Source of the DNA: Halopiger xanaduensis SH-6
Lineage (GTDB): Archaea > Halobacteriota > Halobacteria > Halobacteriales > Natrialbaceae
Assembly (NCBI RefSeq): GCF_000217715.1
Contig: NC_015666.1
Location: forward strand, 2,926,270-2,990,269
Direction: 5' to 3'
Length of the DNA stretch: 64,000 bases
Both the position numbers and the translations under genes were made by a program. The notes beneath the pieces are model-generated. The model was not told the origin of the DNA and did not search any database. It saw nothing but the letters and a program-made list of their open reading frames with translations. Shown in pieces: positions 16,770 to 25,753 of the stretch (position 1 is the first letter of the stretch; each line of letters begins with the position of its first letter).

Positions 16770-17885
16770 TTACTCCGGCGGGGTCCGCGTTCCGAGCGTC
16801 AGCGACTCCCGCGTCTCGGCGCCGTTACGCCACAGCCTCAACTCGATCGTCTGGCCCGGACTCGTCTCGAGCGCGAGGAATCGAGAGAGCGCGTGTCGGT
16901 CGGGGATCGGCTGGCCGTCCATCTCGAAGATGACGTCGCCGCCGACCGGGATCGGTTCGCCCCGTCGGCGGACGGTCCGGTCGGCCTCTTCGAGGACGCC
17001 GTCGGCCGGCCCGCCGTCGACGACTCGGCTGACGATGATGCCGGTCGCTTCCTCGAGGCGGTTCTCCTCGGCAACGAGGCGGTCGACCGAGCGCAGTCCG
17101 ATGCCCATGTACGAGTGGTCGTACTCCCCGTCGTCGATGAGCGCGGGGACGACCCGATCGGCCAACTGCGCCGAGATCGCGAAGCCGATGTTGTCCGCGC
17201 CGTTGACGCCGGCGTTGACGACGCCGACGACGTTCCCGTCGAGATCGACCAGCGGGCCGCCGCTGTTGCCCGGGTTGAGCGCGGCGTCGGTCTGGACGAC
17301 GTCCGGGAACGAGAACTCCCGGCCCGAGTCGAGCGTCCGCTCGACGCCGCTGACGATCCCCTGGGACATCGACCCCTCGAGGCCGTAGGGGTTGCCGATC
17401 GCGAGCACCTGCTGGCCGACCGCGGGCCGGGCGTCGGCGAGCGAGAGCGGCGTCGCAACGTCGGGAACGTGGTCGACCTCGAGGACGGCGAGGTCGCTGA
17501 AGTAGTCGGTGCCGACGAGCCGGGTGCCGGTCCAGTCGCCGTTGATGTACTGCAGGTCGGCCGCCTCGCCGCCGGCGACGACGTGCTCGTTGGTGATCAC
17601 GTGGTTCTCGTCGTAGAGAAAGCCCGAGCCCTGGCCGCGCCCTTCCGCCTGCGTGATCGGATCCTCGACGCCGAAGACCCGGACCTGCGTCACGGAGTCG
17701 ATGATCGACTCGTAGACGTCGGTGTACGTCGAGCCGTCCGCGACGTTGTCGCGATCGATATCGTGTGTCGAGCCGCCCTCGATCGACGCGGTCCCGCTGG
17801 GCTCCGAACAGCCGGCGACGGCGCCGAGGAGGCCGGCGCCGGCAGCAGCGAGGACGCGCCGCCGAGAGCAGCGATCGGTATCCAT
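16770..17885 (-). CDS. HtrA/DegP-like serine protease, Tat lipoprotein
   Basis: A 371-residue extracytoplasmic trypsin-like protease of the S1C family, thought to degrade or refold damaged secreted proteins. It has a twin-arginine signal and lipobox (RRRVLAAAGAGLLGAVAGC, lipid Cys26). The catalytic triad is visible: His101 in 'TNEHVV', Asp131 in 'FSDLAVL' and Ser208 in 'PGNSGGPL'. A PDZ domain follows (about residues 265-365) with 'SYMGIGLRSVD' and 'GGDVIFEMDGQPIPD'. The haloarchaeal cell surface lacks a closed periplasm, so the lipid anchor keeps the enzyme at the membrane. Confidence 0.9.
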   Translation of the reverse strand: MDTDRCSRRRVLAAAGAGLLGAVAGCSEPSGTASIEGGSTHDIDRDNVADGSTYTDVYESIIDSVTQVRVFGVEDPITQAEGRGQGSGFLYDENHVITNEHVVAGGEAADLQYINGDWTGTRLVGTDYFSDLAVLEVDHVPDVATPLSLADARPAVGQQVLAIGNPYGLEGSMSQGIVSGVERTLDSGREFSFPDVVQTDAALNPGNSGGPLVDLDGNVVGVVNAGVNGADNIGFAISAQLADRVVPALIDDGEYDHSYMGIGLRSVDRLVAEENRLEEATGIIVSRVVDGGPADGVLEEADRTVRRRGEPIPVGGDVIFEMDGQPIPDRHALSRFLALETSPGQTIELRLWRNGAETRESLTLGTRTPPE

Positions 17886-18079
17886 AGCCGACGGCTAGGA
17901 GCCCACCCATTTGAACGCCCCGGCTGGTTCCCGGCGGTCGCCGGCGCCGCGGTGTTCTCGAGCGTCGGTCCGGCGTCCCGATCCCTGCCGTCCCGCCGCC
18001 CCGCCCTGACCGCCGACCCCAGCGTCCCACTGACCGACGAAGGGAAAACGTGTTACCCGCGACGCCCGAGTTTCCGGGT

Positions 18080-19435
18080 ATGATCACGGACGACGCCCGC
18101 GCCTTGCTCGCGACGGGCCCCATCTGCGACTCCTGTCTCGGCCGCCCCTTCGCCGACCGGAGCTTCGGCCTGACCAACGGCGAGCGCGGCCGGGCGCTGC
18201 GAACGACCGTCGCCCTCGAGGACGACGACGACTTCGAGCCCACCGATCCCGCCGACTGCTGGGTCTGCGAGGGCTACTGCGCCACCTTCGACGCCGTCGC
18301 CGACACGATCGTCGCGGCCCTCGAGGGCGTCGACTTCGAGACCTACCAGGTCGGGACGCGAGTCCCGCCGCTGGCCGAGGAGAACGAGCGCCTGCTGCGG
18401 GAGGACGCCGGCCTCGAGCCCGACGTCGGCGAGTCGCTCAAGCGCGAACTGAACCGCGAGGTCGGCCGCCGGGTCGGCGCGAAGACCGGCGCCGAGGTCG
18501 ACTTCGACCGCCCCGACGTGCTCGCGGTCATCGACCTCGAGGCGTTCGACCCCCTCGATCTCGAGGCCGACGAGAGCGTCACGAGCCACGCGGTCGACGT
18601 CCAGATCAACCCGGCGTTCGTCTACGGCCGCTACCGCAAGCTCGAGCGCGACATCCCCCAGACGGAGTGGCCCTGCCGGGAGTGCGGCGGCAGCGGCGTC
18701 CAACTGGGCGAGACCGGCGAGGAACCCTGCGACTACTGCGGCGGCTCCGGCTATATGTACGACACCAGCGTCGAACAGGTCGTCCGCCCGCACGTCGTCG
18801 AAGCCATGGACGGCGAGGAGGGCACCTTCCACGGCGCCGGCCGCGAGGACGTCGACGCCCGAATGCTCGACGAGGGCCGGCCGTTCGTCCTCGAGGTGAA
18901 GCGACCGAAAACGCGCGATCCGGACCCCGCCGAACTCGAGCGCGAGATCAACGCGGCCGCCGACGGCAGCGTCGAGGTGGAGGGCCTGCGGCTCGCGACC
19001 TACGAGATGGTCGAGCGCGTCAAGGAACACGACGCGAGCAAGCACTATCGGGCGGACGTCGAATTCGCCGAGCCGGTCGACGAGGATACCTTCGACGCCG
19101 CACTCCAGGAACTCGCCGGCACGACCGTCCAGCAGGACACGCCCCAGCGCGTCGACCACCGTCGAGCGAGTCTCACCCGCGAGCGGACGGTCCTCGACAT
19201 CGAGGGCGACCTGCTCGAACCGACCGAAGCCGAGGTCCGACTCCACGGCGAGGGCGGCCTCTACGTCAAGGAACTCATCAGCAGCGACGACGGCCGCACG
19301 GAGCCGAGCCTGGCCGGGCTGGTCGGCACCGACGCCGAGGTGACCGCGCTGGACGTGACCGGCGTCGAAGGCGAAGACGAGTCGTTCGAACTCGAGGACT
19401 ACTTCCGGGACGAGCCGCGCGAAGCCGAGGACTGA
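18080..19435 (+). CDS. pus10: tRNA pseudouridine(54/55) synthase Pus10
   Basis: A 451-residue pseudouridine synthase that converts U54 and U55 of tRNAs in archaea. An N-terminal zinc-binding part holds 'ICDSCLGRPF' and 'DCWVCEGYC', followed by a THUMP-like region and the catalytic domain with 'HGAGREDVDARML', whose Asp is the expected nucleophile, and 'RPFVLEVKRPK'. A second cysteine cluster, 'CRECGGSG' and 'CDYCGGSG' (about residues 197-228), sits just before the catalytic motif; similar knuckles occur in haloarchaeal Pus10. I start at ATG 18080 (MITDDARALL). TrmY, which acts on the product of this enzyme, is nearby. Confidence 0.93.
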   Translation: MITDDARALLATGPICDSCLGRPFADRSFGLTNGERGRALRTTVALEDDDDFEPTDPADCWVCEGYCATFDAVADTIVAALEGVDFETYQVGTRVPPLAEENERLLREDAGLEPDVGESLKRELNREVGRRVGAKTGAEVDFDRPDVLAVIDLEAFDPLDLEADESVTSHAVDVQINPAFVYGRYRKLERDIPQTEWPCRECGGSGVQLGETGEEPCDYCGGSGYMYDTSVEQVVRPHVVEAMDGEEGTFHGAGREDVDARMLDEGRPFVLEVKRPKTRDPDPAELEREINAAADGSVEVEGLRLATYEMVERVKEHDASKHYRADVEFAEPVDEDTFDAALQELAGTTVQQDTPQRVDHRRASLTRERTVLDIEGDLLEPTEAEVRLHGEGGLYVKELISSDDGRTEPSLAGLVGTDAEVTALDVTGVEGEDESFELEDYFRDEPREAED

Positions 19436-19441
19436 CCGCGC

Positions 19442-21667
19442 TTACTCGCCGTCCGGTTCGGATTCGGATTCGGATTCGGATTCGGATTCGGAGTCGGATT
19501 CGGAGTCGGATTCGGTTGACGCGTCTTCCGTCCCCGCTGTCTCTCCTTCTCCCTCGAGCGCCGGATCATGTGCCTCGTACCACTCGAGGATGCGCTCGAG
19601 GCGGTCGATCGCCCGATCCGGATCGCCGATGTTGTGGTGTTCGTCGGGGTAGACCACCAGTTTCGCGTCGATATCCTGCTTCCGCGCGGCGACGTAGAGC
19701 TGTTCCGACTGCGATGGCGGACAGCGCCAGTCCTCGCCCCCGGCCATTATCAGCAGCGGAGTATCGATCGCGTCCGCCTCGAGGATCGACGACGCCTCGT
19801 CGTAGGTCTCGGGGTTCTCCCACGGGAGGCCGAACTCGGTTTCCATCCAGACGTGGGCGTCGTCGCTGCCGAACGAGGACCGCAGATCGTAGATGCCGTG
19901 TTCGGGCACCGCCGCGGTCAACAGGTCCGTTTGCGTCACGAGGTACCCCTGTGCGATCCCGCCGTAGGAGAACCCGTAGCCGAAGACGCGATCCGAGTCG
20001 GCCCACCCGCGGTCGGCGAGCGCGTCGACGCCGGCGACGATGTCCTCGACTTCGACCGTTCCCCACCGTCCGTACAGTTCCTCGGCGAACGCCCGCCCGC
20101 GGGACGCGCCGCCGCGGTAGTTCGGCCGGAAGACGGCGTAGCCGCGGCTCGTCAGCGCGGCGTGGGCGAACCGGAACACCGGCTCGTCGTACGCCAGCGG
20201 GCCGCCGTGGATCGCGACCACGAGGGGTTTGGGGTCGTCGGCCTCGAGGTCGACGTCGGGATCGTGGTAGAGGACGCCGTCGATCGTCCAGCCGTCTGAC
20301 TCCCACTCGACGCGCCGGACGGCCGGCATCGGATACTCGTCGGTGAGGTCGGCGTTGACCCGCGAGAGTCGCCGCAGCGAACCGGGTCGGTCGGTGGCCT
20401 CGAGGTCGTCGACGGCGACAGCATAGATGTCTTGTCCCTCTCGCGGATCCGAGAACGCGAGCGCGGCGGTCGACCCGTCCGCCGAGATGTCGAAGGCGGC
20501 GATGGCGCGGTCGTCGCCCTGCGCCTCGAAGGTGCGCTCGACGGTCCCCTCGTCCTCGTCGCTCGCGCGAACGAGCCGCGTCCGCGACTCGTCGCCGACG
20601 AGCGCGTAGAGGTCGTCGTCGGCCCAGTTGACTCCGCCCAGGTGGGAGACGGTCCGATCGAGCGACGCCGTCAGCGACCGCGCTCGGTCACCGTCGTGGA
20701 CGAACGCCTCCGCCGGGCGCACCCAGTCGTCCGGGTCCCGTCCGACGAAGCCGAGCGCTCCGTCGCCCCGCCAACTGAGATCCGTACAGAGCAACTCCCC
20801 GTCCGTGAGTCGCTCGAGCCCGTCGCCGTCGGGATCGACGGTGTAGATGTCCCGCACGTGCGTGTCGTCCGGCCGCTCGAGTCGACACGAGGTGAAGGCG
20901 ATGCGATCGTCGGGGCCCCAGCACGGGTCCATCCCGTACAGGTCCTGGAAGGACCCGCCGCCGTAAGCGTCGTCGAGGCGCACCGTGTCGCCGGCGTCGC
21001 GGTCGACGACGAACAGGTAGGTCGTTACCTCGTCGGTCCAGCCGACGCCGTCGACCTTGTGCTGGAGCCGCGTGGTCTCGATCGGCCCACCCTCGCGGCG
21101 CCGCTCGAGTTGCTCCTGCTCCTCGTCGGTCGGATCGCGCGCGGCGATGACGAACCGGTCGCCGTCGGGTCCCCAGTCGAACGCGGAGACGCCCTCCTCG
21201 CGGTCGGTCTCCTGGCGCGCGTCGCCGCCGCGGACGAGGTCGAAGGTCCACACCTGCGGTTTCGGTTCGTCGCCTGTGCCATTGTCGCCACCGTCGCCAC
21301 TGTCGTCGCTGTCCGGTTCGTCGTCGCTGTCGGCGTCCGCATCGTCGCCATCCTCCGACTCGTCTTCGTCCTCGTCCCGCTGCCAGCCCACTCGCCGCTC
21401 GAGATCGATCTCGCGCGCGGCGAGGAAGGCCAGTTCTTCGCCGGAGGGGCTCCAGGCCGGACTCGAGGCGCCCGCGACGGTCGTCAGCCGGTGGGGCTCG
21501 CGGCTGCCGTCGGTCGGCACGACGAACAGCGAGGTGACGGCGTCGTCCTCGTCCTGGTCGTACTCGGTCGCGGTGAACGCAACCCGATCGCCCGACGGCG
21601 ACACCGCGAGGTCGGTGATTCGAGTCAGGTCGTAGAACGCCTCGAGCGGCAGTTCGGCTGCAGCCAT
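19442..21667 (-). CDS. S9 family prolyl-oligopeptidase-like peptidase
   Basis: A 741-residue serine peptidase of the acylaminoacyl-peptidase/prolyl oligopeptidase group, probably cytosolic since no signal peptide is seen. The first 480 or so residues form a beta-propeller ('ITDLAVSPSGDRVAF', 'SSPAWSPSGEELAF' and similar blades) that filters substrates. The alpha/beta-hydrolase part holds the nucleophile Ser in 'GYGFSYGGIAQG', Asp in 'GGEDWRCPPSQSEQLY' and His in 'PDEHHNIGDP'. Two acidic low-complexity stretches are unusual: an Asp/Glu/Gly insert at about residues 98-135, and a C-terminal Ser-Glu/Ser-Asp tail encoded by a hexanucleotide repeat. Confidence 0.9.
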   Translation of the reverse strand: MAAAELPLEAFYDLTRITDLAVSPSGDRVAFTATEYDQDEDDAVTSLFVVPTDGSREPHRLTTVAGASSPAWSPSGEELAFLAAREIDLERRVGWQRDEDEDESEDGDDADADSDDEPDSDDSGDGGDNGTGDEPKPQVWTFDLVRGGDARQETDREEGVSAFDWGPDGDRFVIAARDPTDEEQEQLERRREGGPIETTRLQHKVDGVGWTDEVTTYLFVVDRDAGDTVRLDDAYGGGSFQDLYGMDPCWGPDDRIAFTSCRLERPDDTHVRDIYTVDPDGDGLERLTDGELLCTDLSWRGDGALGFVGRDPDDWVRPAEAFVHDGDRARSLTASLDRTVSHLGGVNWADDDLYALVGDESRTRLVRASDEDEGTVERTFEAQGDDRAIAAFDISADGSTAALAFSDPREGQDIYAVAVDDLEATDRPGSLRRLSRVNADLTDEYPMPAVRRVEWESDGWTIDGVLYHDPDVDLEADDPKPLVVAIHGGPLAYDEPVFRFAHAALTSRGYAVFRPNYRGGASRGRAFAEELYGRWGTVEVEDIVAGVDALADRGWADSDRVFGYGFSYGGIAQGYLVTQTDLLTAAVPEHGIYDLRSSFGSDDAHVWMETEFGLPWENPETYDEASSILEADAIDTPLLIMAGGEDWRCPPSQSEQLYVAARKQDIDAKLVVYPDEHHNIGDPDRAIDRLERILEWYEAHDPALEGEGETAGTEDASTESDSESDSESESESESESEPDGE
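19457..19510. repeat. hexanucleotide repeat coding the Ser-Glu tail of the peptidase
   Basis: Nine six-base units, seven TTCGGA and two GTCGGA, lie inside the 3' end of the S9 peptidase gene and encode alternating Ser and acidic residues. Because the unit is a multiple of three, slippage would change tail length without breaking the frame. Confidence 0.85.
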
Positions 21668-21788
21668 ACCACTCGTTTCAGCCCGTTATCATATGAACGT
21701 CAGGGTGGTGTGCGATAGAGTCCGGCGCGGCCGACGCGACGAACCGGAGTCACAACGGTTATTTCGCCGCCCGTCCGGACATCGTGGT

Positions 21789-22490
21789 ATGCCATTCGGC
21801 GTCGACGAAGCCGGGAAGGGGCCCGTCCTCGGGTCGATGTTCGCCGCGGCCGTCCACCTCGAGGATCCCTCCCTCGACGCGCTCCCCGAGGGAATCGCGG
21901 ATTCGAAGCGACTCGCACCCGCGCGACGGGAGGAACTCGCGGCGACGATCCGCGCGGACGACCGTATCGGCGTCGGCGTCGCCGAGATCACGCCCGAACT
22001 GATCGACGATCCGGAGACGGACATGAACTCGCTGACCGTGCAGGCCCACGCGGAGGCGATCGCGGCCGCCGTGCCGGACGTGGCGGCGCCGGCCGACAAA
22101 ATCACCGGCCTCTGCGACGCCTGCGACACCGACGCCGACCGGTTCGCGCGCCGCGTGACCGATGCGTGCGCGGCCGCGCTTGGCCTCGAGCACGACTGCG
22201 AGACCGACGCACCCCTCGAGATCGACGCCCGCCACGGCGCCGACGACGACTCGACACTCGTCGGCGCGGCCAGTATCGTCGCCAAGGTCGAACGCGACGC
22301 CCACATCGAGGCCATCGGAGAGGAGTACGGCAACGTCGGCAGCGGCTACCCGAGCGATCCGACCACGCGCGACTTTCTCGAGTCCTACGTCGACGAGCAC
22401 GGCGAGTTGCCGCCCTTCGCCCGCGAGTCGTGGTCGACCTGCGAGGACGTGCTCGCCGAAGCGCAGCAGACCGGCCTCGAGCAGTTCTGA
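21789..22490 (+). CDS. rnhB: ribonuclease HII
   Basis: A 233-residue type 2 RNase H that removes RNA from RNA-DNA hybrids and single ribonucleotides from DNA. The N-terminal catalytic motif is 'FGVDEAGKGPVLGSM' (Asp and Glu). Further landmarks are 'GIADSKRLAPARREEL', 'HGADDDSTLVGAASIVAKVERD' with acidic metal ligands, and 'GSGYPSDPTTRDFL'. The start at ATG 21789 places the DEAGKG motif at its usual position; an upstream ATG at 21693 would add an Arg-rich tail. It is divergent from the S9 peptidase gene. Confidence 0.93.
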   Translation: MPFGVDEAGKGPVLGSMFAAAVHLEDPSLDALPEGIADSKRLAPARREELAATIRADDRIGVGVAEITPELIDDPETDMNSLTVQAHAEAIAAAVPDVAAPADKITGLCDACDTDADRFARRVTDACAAALGLEHDCETDAPLEIDARHGADDDSTLVGAASIVAKVERDAHIEAIGEEYGNVGSGYPSDPTTRDFLESYVDEHGELPPFARESWSTCEDVLAEAQQTGLEQF

Positions 22491-22542
22491 TCGCCGCGAC
22501 TCGAGTCGGCCTGCACAGTCAGCGCTGTTCCTTAGGACGGCG

Positions 22543-22671
22543 ATGCCCGTCAGAAACGGAAGTATGCCGCTTTGTACGAACTGCGGACGGCCGGTTTCTC
22601 TGGATTTCGTCCGTGCGAAAGGAGACGGCGACGAAACGGTCGATTGGTGTCCTCGGTGTCAGGGCGAGTAA
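22543..22671 (+). CDS. very small zinc-ribbon protein
   Basis: A 42-residue protein (35 if the second ATG at 22564 is used) consisting almost only of a zinc ribbon: 'CTNCGRPV' and 'CPRCQGE' separated by 22 residues. Such mini zinc proteins are frequent in haloarchaea and mostly uncharacterised. It lies between rnhB and the convergent secD. The cysteine spacing makes chance unlikely. Confidence 0.65.
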   Translation: MPVRNGSMPLCTNCGRPVSLDFVRAKGDGDETVDWCPRCQGE

Positions 22672-22697
22672 GAGTAGGATTTTGGCCCTGAAACCCG

Positions 22698-24311
22698 TTA
22701 GCGGTCGGTCAGGAGCCGCTGGAGGATGTCACCGTAGGCGGGGCGGGTGATGAGCACCCCGATCAGCACGCCGAGGATCGTGATGATGGCGAACCCGCGC
22801 AGGTCGCCCAGACTGAGGACGGCCAGCGGCGACAGCGCGATGATCGTCGTCGCGGCCGCGGCGCCGATGACCCAGAAGGCCTTACGGAAGCGGGATTCGA
22901 ACACCCGCTGCGAGCTGACGTCGCCCTCGTCCATCACCTCGTCGGCGATGATCACCAGGTCGTCGACCCCGGTCCCGATGACGGCGATGAACCCGGCGAC
23001 GTGAGAGAGGTCGATCGGCATGCGTATCGCCGCGACGAAGCCGAGCAGGATGGCCACCTCGGCCGTTGCCGTCAGGATCATCGGCGCGGCAACATTCGGA
23101 TCGCGGTACCGGAGGAAGACGACGCCGCTGACGGCCAGCACCGAGAGGAGGCCGATGAACAGCGAGTAGAGCTTGAACTGGTCCGCGAGGGACGGCTGGA
23201 GCGAGTAGACCTGCTCTTGGCTGAAGTCGAGCGGCGCGGGAAGCGCCCCGGCGCGGAGGTTGATCGACAGCGACTGAGCCTCCTCGTAGGTCGGCGTCCC
23301 CATGTAGAAGCTCGGATCATCCTGCCAGGTCCCTGACTGCATGTTGTTAGCCAGATTCGGACCCATGCTGTGAGCGTCGACGGGCTGGCCGTCGACGACG
23401 GTGATCAGACAGTACTGGGACCCCTCGTGGTTGAAGTTGACTCCTTGCCCGTCACCGCGAATATTACACTGACCCTGGCCGACGCCAGTGAATCCGCGCT
23501 CGTTCAGCCGAGACTGGAAGTCGGGTGCGGCCTCCTCGCTAACCTGAACCGGAACCTGGTAGCCGGATCCGCGCTCGCGCTGCGTCGGCGGATCGACGTT
23601 GACGATGTTCTCGCCGGTGAGGATCGTCTCGTTCGTGTGCGTGCCGTTCTCGGCTGGATAGTAGGCCCAGAGTTCGACGGTCCCGCGCTCGGAGAGGAGG
23701 TCCCGCAATTCGCTGGGGGCCATGTTGGGGACTTCGGTCACGATGTAGTAGCCCTCGCCGACGCGGTCCTCCACGTAGACGTTCCCGCCGGAGAGGCCTG
23801 CCGCGTTGATCTTATCCTGAATCGTCTGGACCAAGTCGTTTCGCGTCTGCTCAGTGACGCCGTTGCGGATGTCGTCCGCGGTGACGTCGATTCCCTGGTC
23901 CTGCAGGACGCTCGCGAACTCCTCTTTGGATACGTCCCGGGTGAACACTTCGGCGGACACCGTGCCGTCGTCGTTGACGGAGACGCTCATGTTCTGTCTG
24001 TCGACGCCTAAGTCCTCCCGGATGGCCGTCTCGAGTTCCGTGAGCCGTTCCTGATCGACCTGTCCGTCGTCGCTGACGACGCCGGCGTCGAGGTTCTCCG
24101 CTGTCATCCCGACGACCGGGGCGCTGAGGCGCGTCCCGCCGTCGAGTCCGATTCCGTACTCGAGGTTCGTGGCGCTAGTCTGGTTCGCCTCGACGGCGTC
24201 GTCGTCGGCCATGATCCCGCCGGGGATGAACAGCGCGACGAGCGCGGCGGTGAGGAAGACGACGAGCAGGAGGATCCGCCAGTACTCCTTGATGAAAGCG
24301 ATCGGTCCCAT
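22698..24311 (-). CDS. secD: protein-export membrane protein SecD
   Basis: A 537-residue component of the SecDF complex, which helps the SecYEG channel move proteins through the membrane and uses the ion gradient. Six membrane helices are visible, one at the N-terminus ('ILLLVVFLTAALVALFIPG') and five in the last 170 residues, with a large extracytoplasmic domain between. Family marks are 'GIGLDGGTRLSAPV', a variant of the SecD D1 motif, and 'GVDDLVIIADEVMDEG' and 'ITILGVLIGVLITRPAYGDIL' near the end. It shares one base with the secF stop (TAATG), so the two are translationally coupled. Confidence 0.95.
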   Translation of the reverse strand: MGPIAFIKEYWRILLLVVFLTAALVALFIPGGIMADDDAVEANQTSATNLEYGIGLDGGTRLSAPVVGMTAENLDAGVVSDDGQVDQERLTELETAIREDLGVDRQNMSVSVNDDGTVSAEVFTRDVSKEEFASVLQDQGIDVTADDIRNGVTEQTRNDLVQTIQDKINAAGLSGGNVYVEDRVGEGYYIVTEVPNMAPSELRDLLSERGTVELWAYYPAENGTHTNETILTGENIVNVDPPTQRERGSGYQVPVQVSEEAAPDFQSRLNERGFTGVGQGQCNIRGDGQGVNFNHEGSQYCLITVVDGQPVDAHSMGPNLANNMQSGTWQDDPSFYMGTPTYEEAQSLSINLRAGALPAPLDFSQEQVYSLQPSLADQFKLYSLFIGLLSVLAVSGVVFLRYRDPNVAAPMILTATAEVAILLGFVAAIRMPIDLSHVAGFIAVIGTGVDDLVIIADEVMDEGDVSSQRVFESRFRKAFWVIGAAAATTIIALSPLAVLSLGDLRGFAIITILGVLIGVLITRPAYGDILQRLLTDR

Positions 24312-25201
24312 TACGATCGCACCCCCTTGAACTTGTACCAGCGAAGCAGGCTCAGGTTCAGCATGTAGGTGTTCATCAGGTCGGCTGCGAGGCCGACGAA
24401 GAGGATGATACCGATCGACCGCAGCAGTTCGACGCCGAACAGCGAGGCGGCGACGGCCATGACGAGCATCGCGGTCATCGACGTGATAGTCATCGTGACG
24501 CCGGTCTTGGTCGCGCGGAGGGTGCTCTCGTAGAAGTCACCCTGCCGGCGCAGAATGTGGTTGTTCAATAGGATGTCGGAGTCGACCGAGTACCCGATCA
24601 ACATCAGGAGTCCGGCGACGGTCCCCAGCGAGAGCGAGATGCCGGCGATCGACATGAACGCCAGCGGAATCACCAGATCCGAAAACGCCGAGATGACGAT
24701 CGCGATCGACGGCACGAACGTCCGAAAGAGCAGGAACGCAAGGGCGCTCATGCCGACGAAGGCGACGGCCAGTCCGAGCAGCGCCGTCTGCTGGGCCTGA
24801 TCGGCGAAACTCGGCGAGACGGTCGACTGCTGGAGGACGTCCATCCCCGCGTCTTCCGCCTGCGTGGCCAGGTCCTGAATCACCTCGTTGTCGTCGACGC
24901 CGCTGAACTGGACGGTGTACTGATTCTCGGCGCCCGGCGCCTGGACGGCCTGGATCGAGTCCGGTTCGCGATCGAACGCGGACTGGATTTGCTGCTCCGA
25001 GGCCGTCGTCTGTACCGTCAACTCGGCGCCGCCCGCGAAGTCCATTCCCAGCTGGACCGGCGTTCCGTACGCCAGAAACGACCCGCTGAGAACGAGCAAT
25101 GCAACCGCGAGAACCGCGAGCGGTACCGCCGCGAGCTGGCGGTCCGTGTACCGGGTGTAATCGATCTCCGGTACGTCGAAATACCCCATATACTCGAGCA
25201 C
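24311..25201 (-). CDS. secF: protein-export membrane protein SecF
   Basis: SecDF partner of 296 residues (292 if the second ATG at 25189, MGYFDVPEIDYTRY, is the start). An N-terminal helix ('VPLAVLAVALLVLSGSFLAYG') is followed by the SecF motif 'GMDFAGGAELTVQT', an extracytoplasmic loop, and five helices containing 'GYSVDSDILLNNHILRR' and 'TKTGVTMTITSMTAMLVMAVA', the transmembrane motifs of the RND-like core. The gene is first in the two-gene operon with secD and is divergent from the hypothetical gene at 25308. Confidence 0.95.
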   Translation of the reverse strand: MLEYMGYFDVPEIDYTRYTDRQLAAVPLAVLAVALLVLSGSFLAYGTPVQLGMDFAGGAELTVQTTASEQQIQSAFDREPDSIQAVQAPGAENQYTVQFSGVDDNEVIQDLATQAEDAGMDVLQQSTVSPSFADQAQQTALLGLAVAFVGMSALAFLLFRTFVPSIAIVISAFSDLVIPLAFMSIAGISLSLGTVAGLLMLIGYSVDSDILLNNHILRRQGDFYESTLRATKTGVTMTITSMTAMLVMAVAASLFGVELLRSIGIILFVGLAADLMNTYMLNLSLLRWYKFKGVRS

Positions 25202-25307
25202 TTGCAGCGGCTCGAGGTAAGCCTTCTCAATTTCACCAGCATGTTCGCTGACGAATACTATCGGGTATTACGGTGGCTTGAAGCCGCTCGAGTCCGTTTT
25301 CTCTCAC

Positions 25308-25715
25308 ATGAGTCAGGAGTCCGAACGGCCGGCCGACGGGCGCGAACGCGCGGGCGAGACGTCCAGTTCCGCGTCCGACTCCGAGACCGATCCCAGTCGC
25401 GCGGACCGCGCCGAGCGCATCGTCCTCTCCCACCCCGCGGATCTCTCCGACTGGGGACGGGACCAACTCGAGATGTCGTCGTTCCGGACGTATTTGGGGA
25501 AGGTTCACGACGAAGCGCAGGTCGGGGACGTCTGGGAGGAGTTCGTCGACGTCGGCTGCTGCGGCAGCGCCATGGACGTCCCGCTGCGGGTCGAGCGCGT
25601 CGACGGCGGCTCGCGCCCGGATCGGGACACGGAGATCGAGTACGAGACTCGCGACTCCTGCGAGATGGAGGGGAGCTGGCAGGTACAGAGCGAAGGCGGG
25701 CCGAAGAGCGCCTGA
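25308..25715 (+). CDS. conserved haloarchaeal protein next to secF
   Basis: A 135-residue acidic protein. The first 45 residues are Ser/Asp/Glu-rich and look disordered. The rest is a compact domain with 'WGRDQLEMSSFRTYLGKVHDEA', 'FVDVGCCGSAMDVPLRVERV' and a Cys near the end. The adjacent cysteines suggest metal or thiol chemistry, but I do not recognise the family. ATG 25308 is preferred over the in-frame start ten codons upstream, which falls inside the promoter region shared with secF. Confidence 0.7.
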   Translation: MSQESERPADGRERAGETSSSASDSETDPSRADRAERIVLSHPADLSDWGRDQLEMSSFRTYLGKVHDEAQVGDVWEEFVDVGCCGSAMDVPLRVERVDGGSRPDRDTEIEYETRDSCEMEGSWQVQSEGGPKSA

Positions 25716-25753
25716 CGGTTCAACCCCTGAGCCCGAACGTTGAGAACAGTCCG

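Noticed and set aside
16677-18083. Plus-strand frame of 468 codons across the HtrA gene
   Set aside because: The minus strand carries the Tat signal, His-Asp-Ser triad and PDZ domain; the plus-strand product is Asp/Val/Arg shadow sequence.
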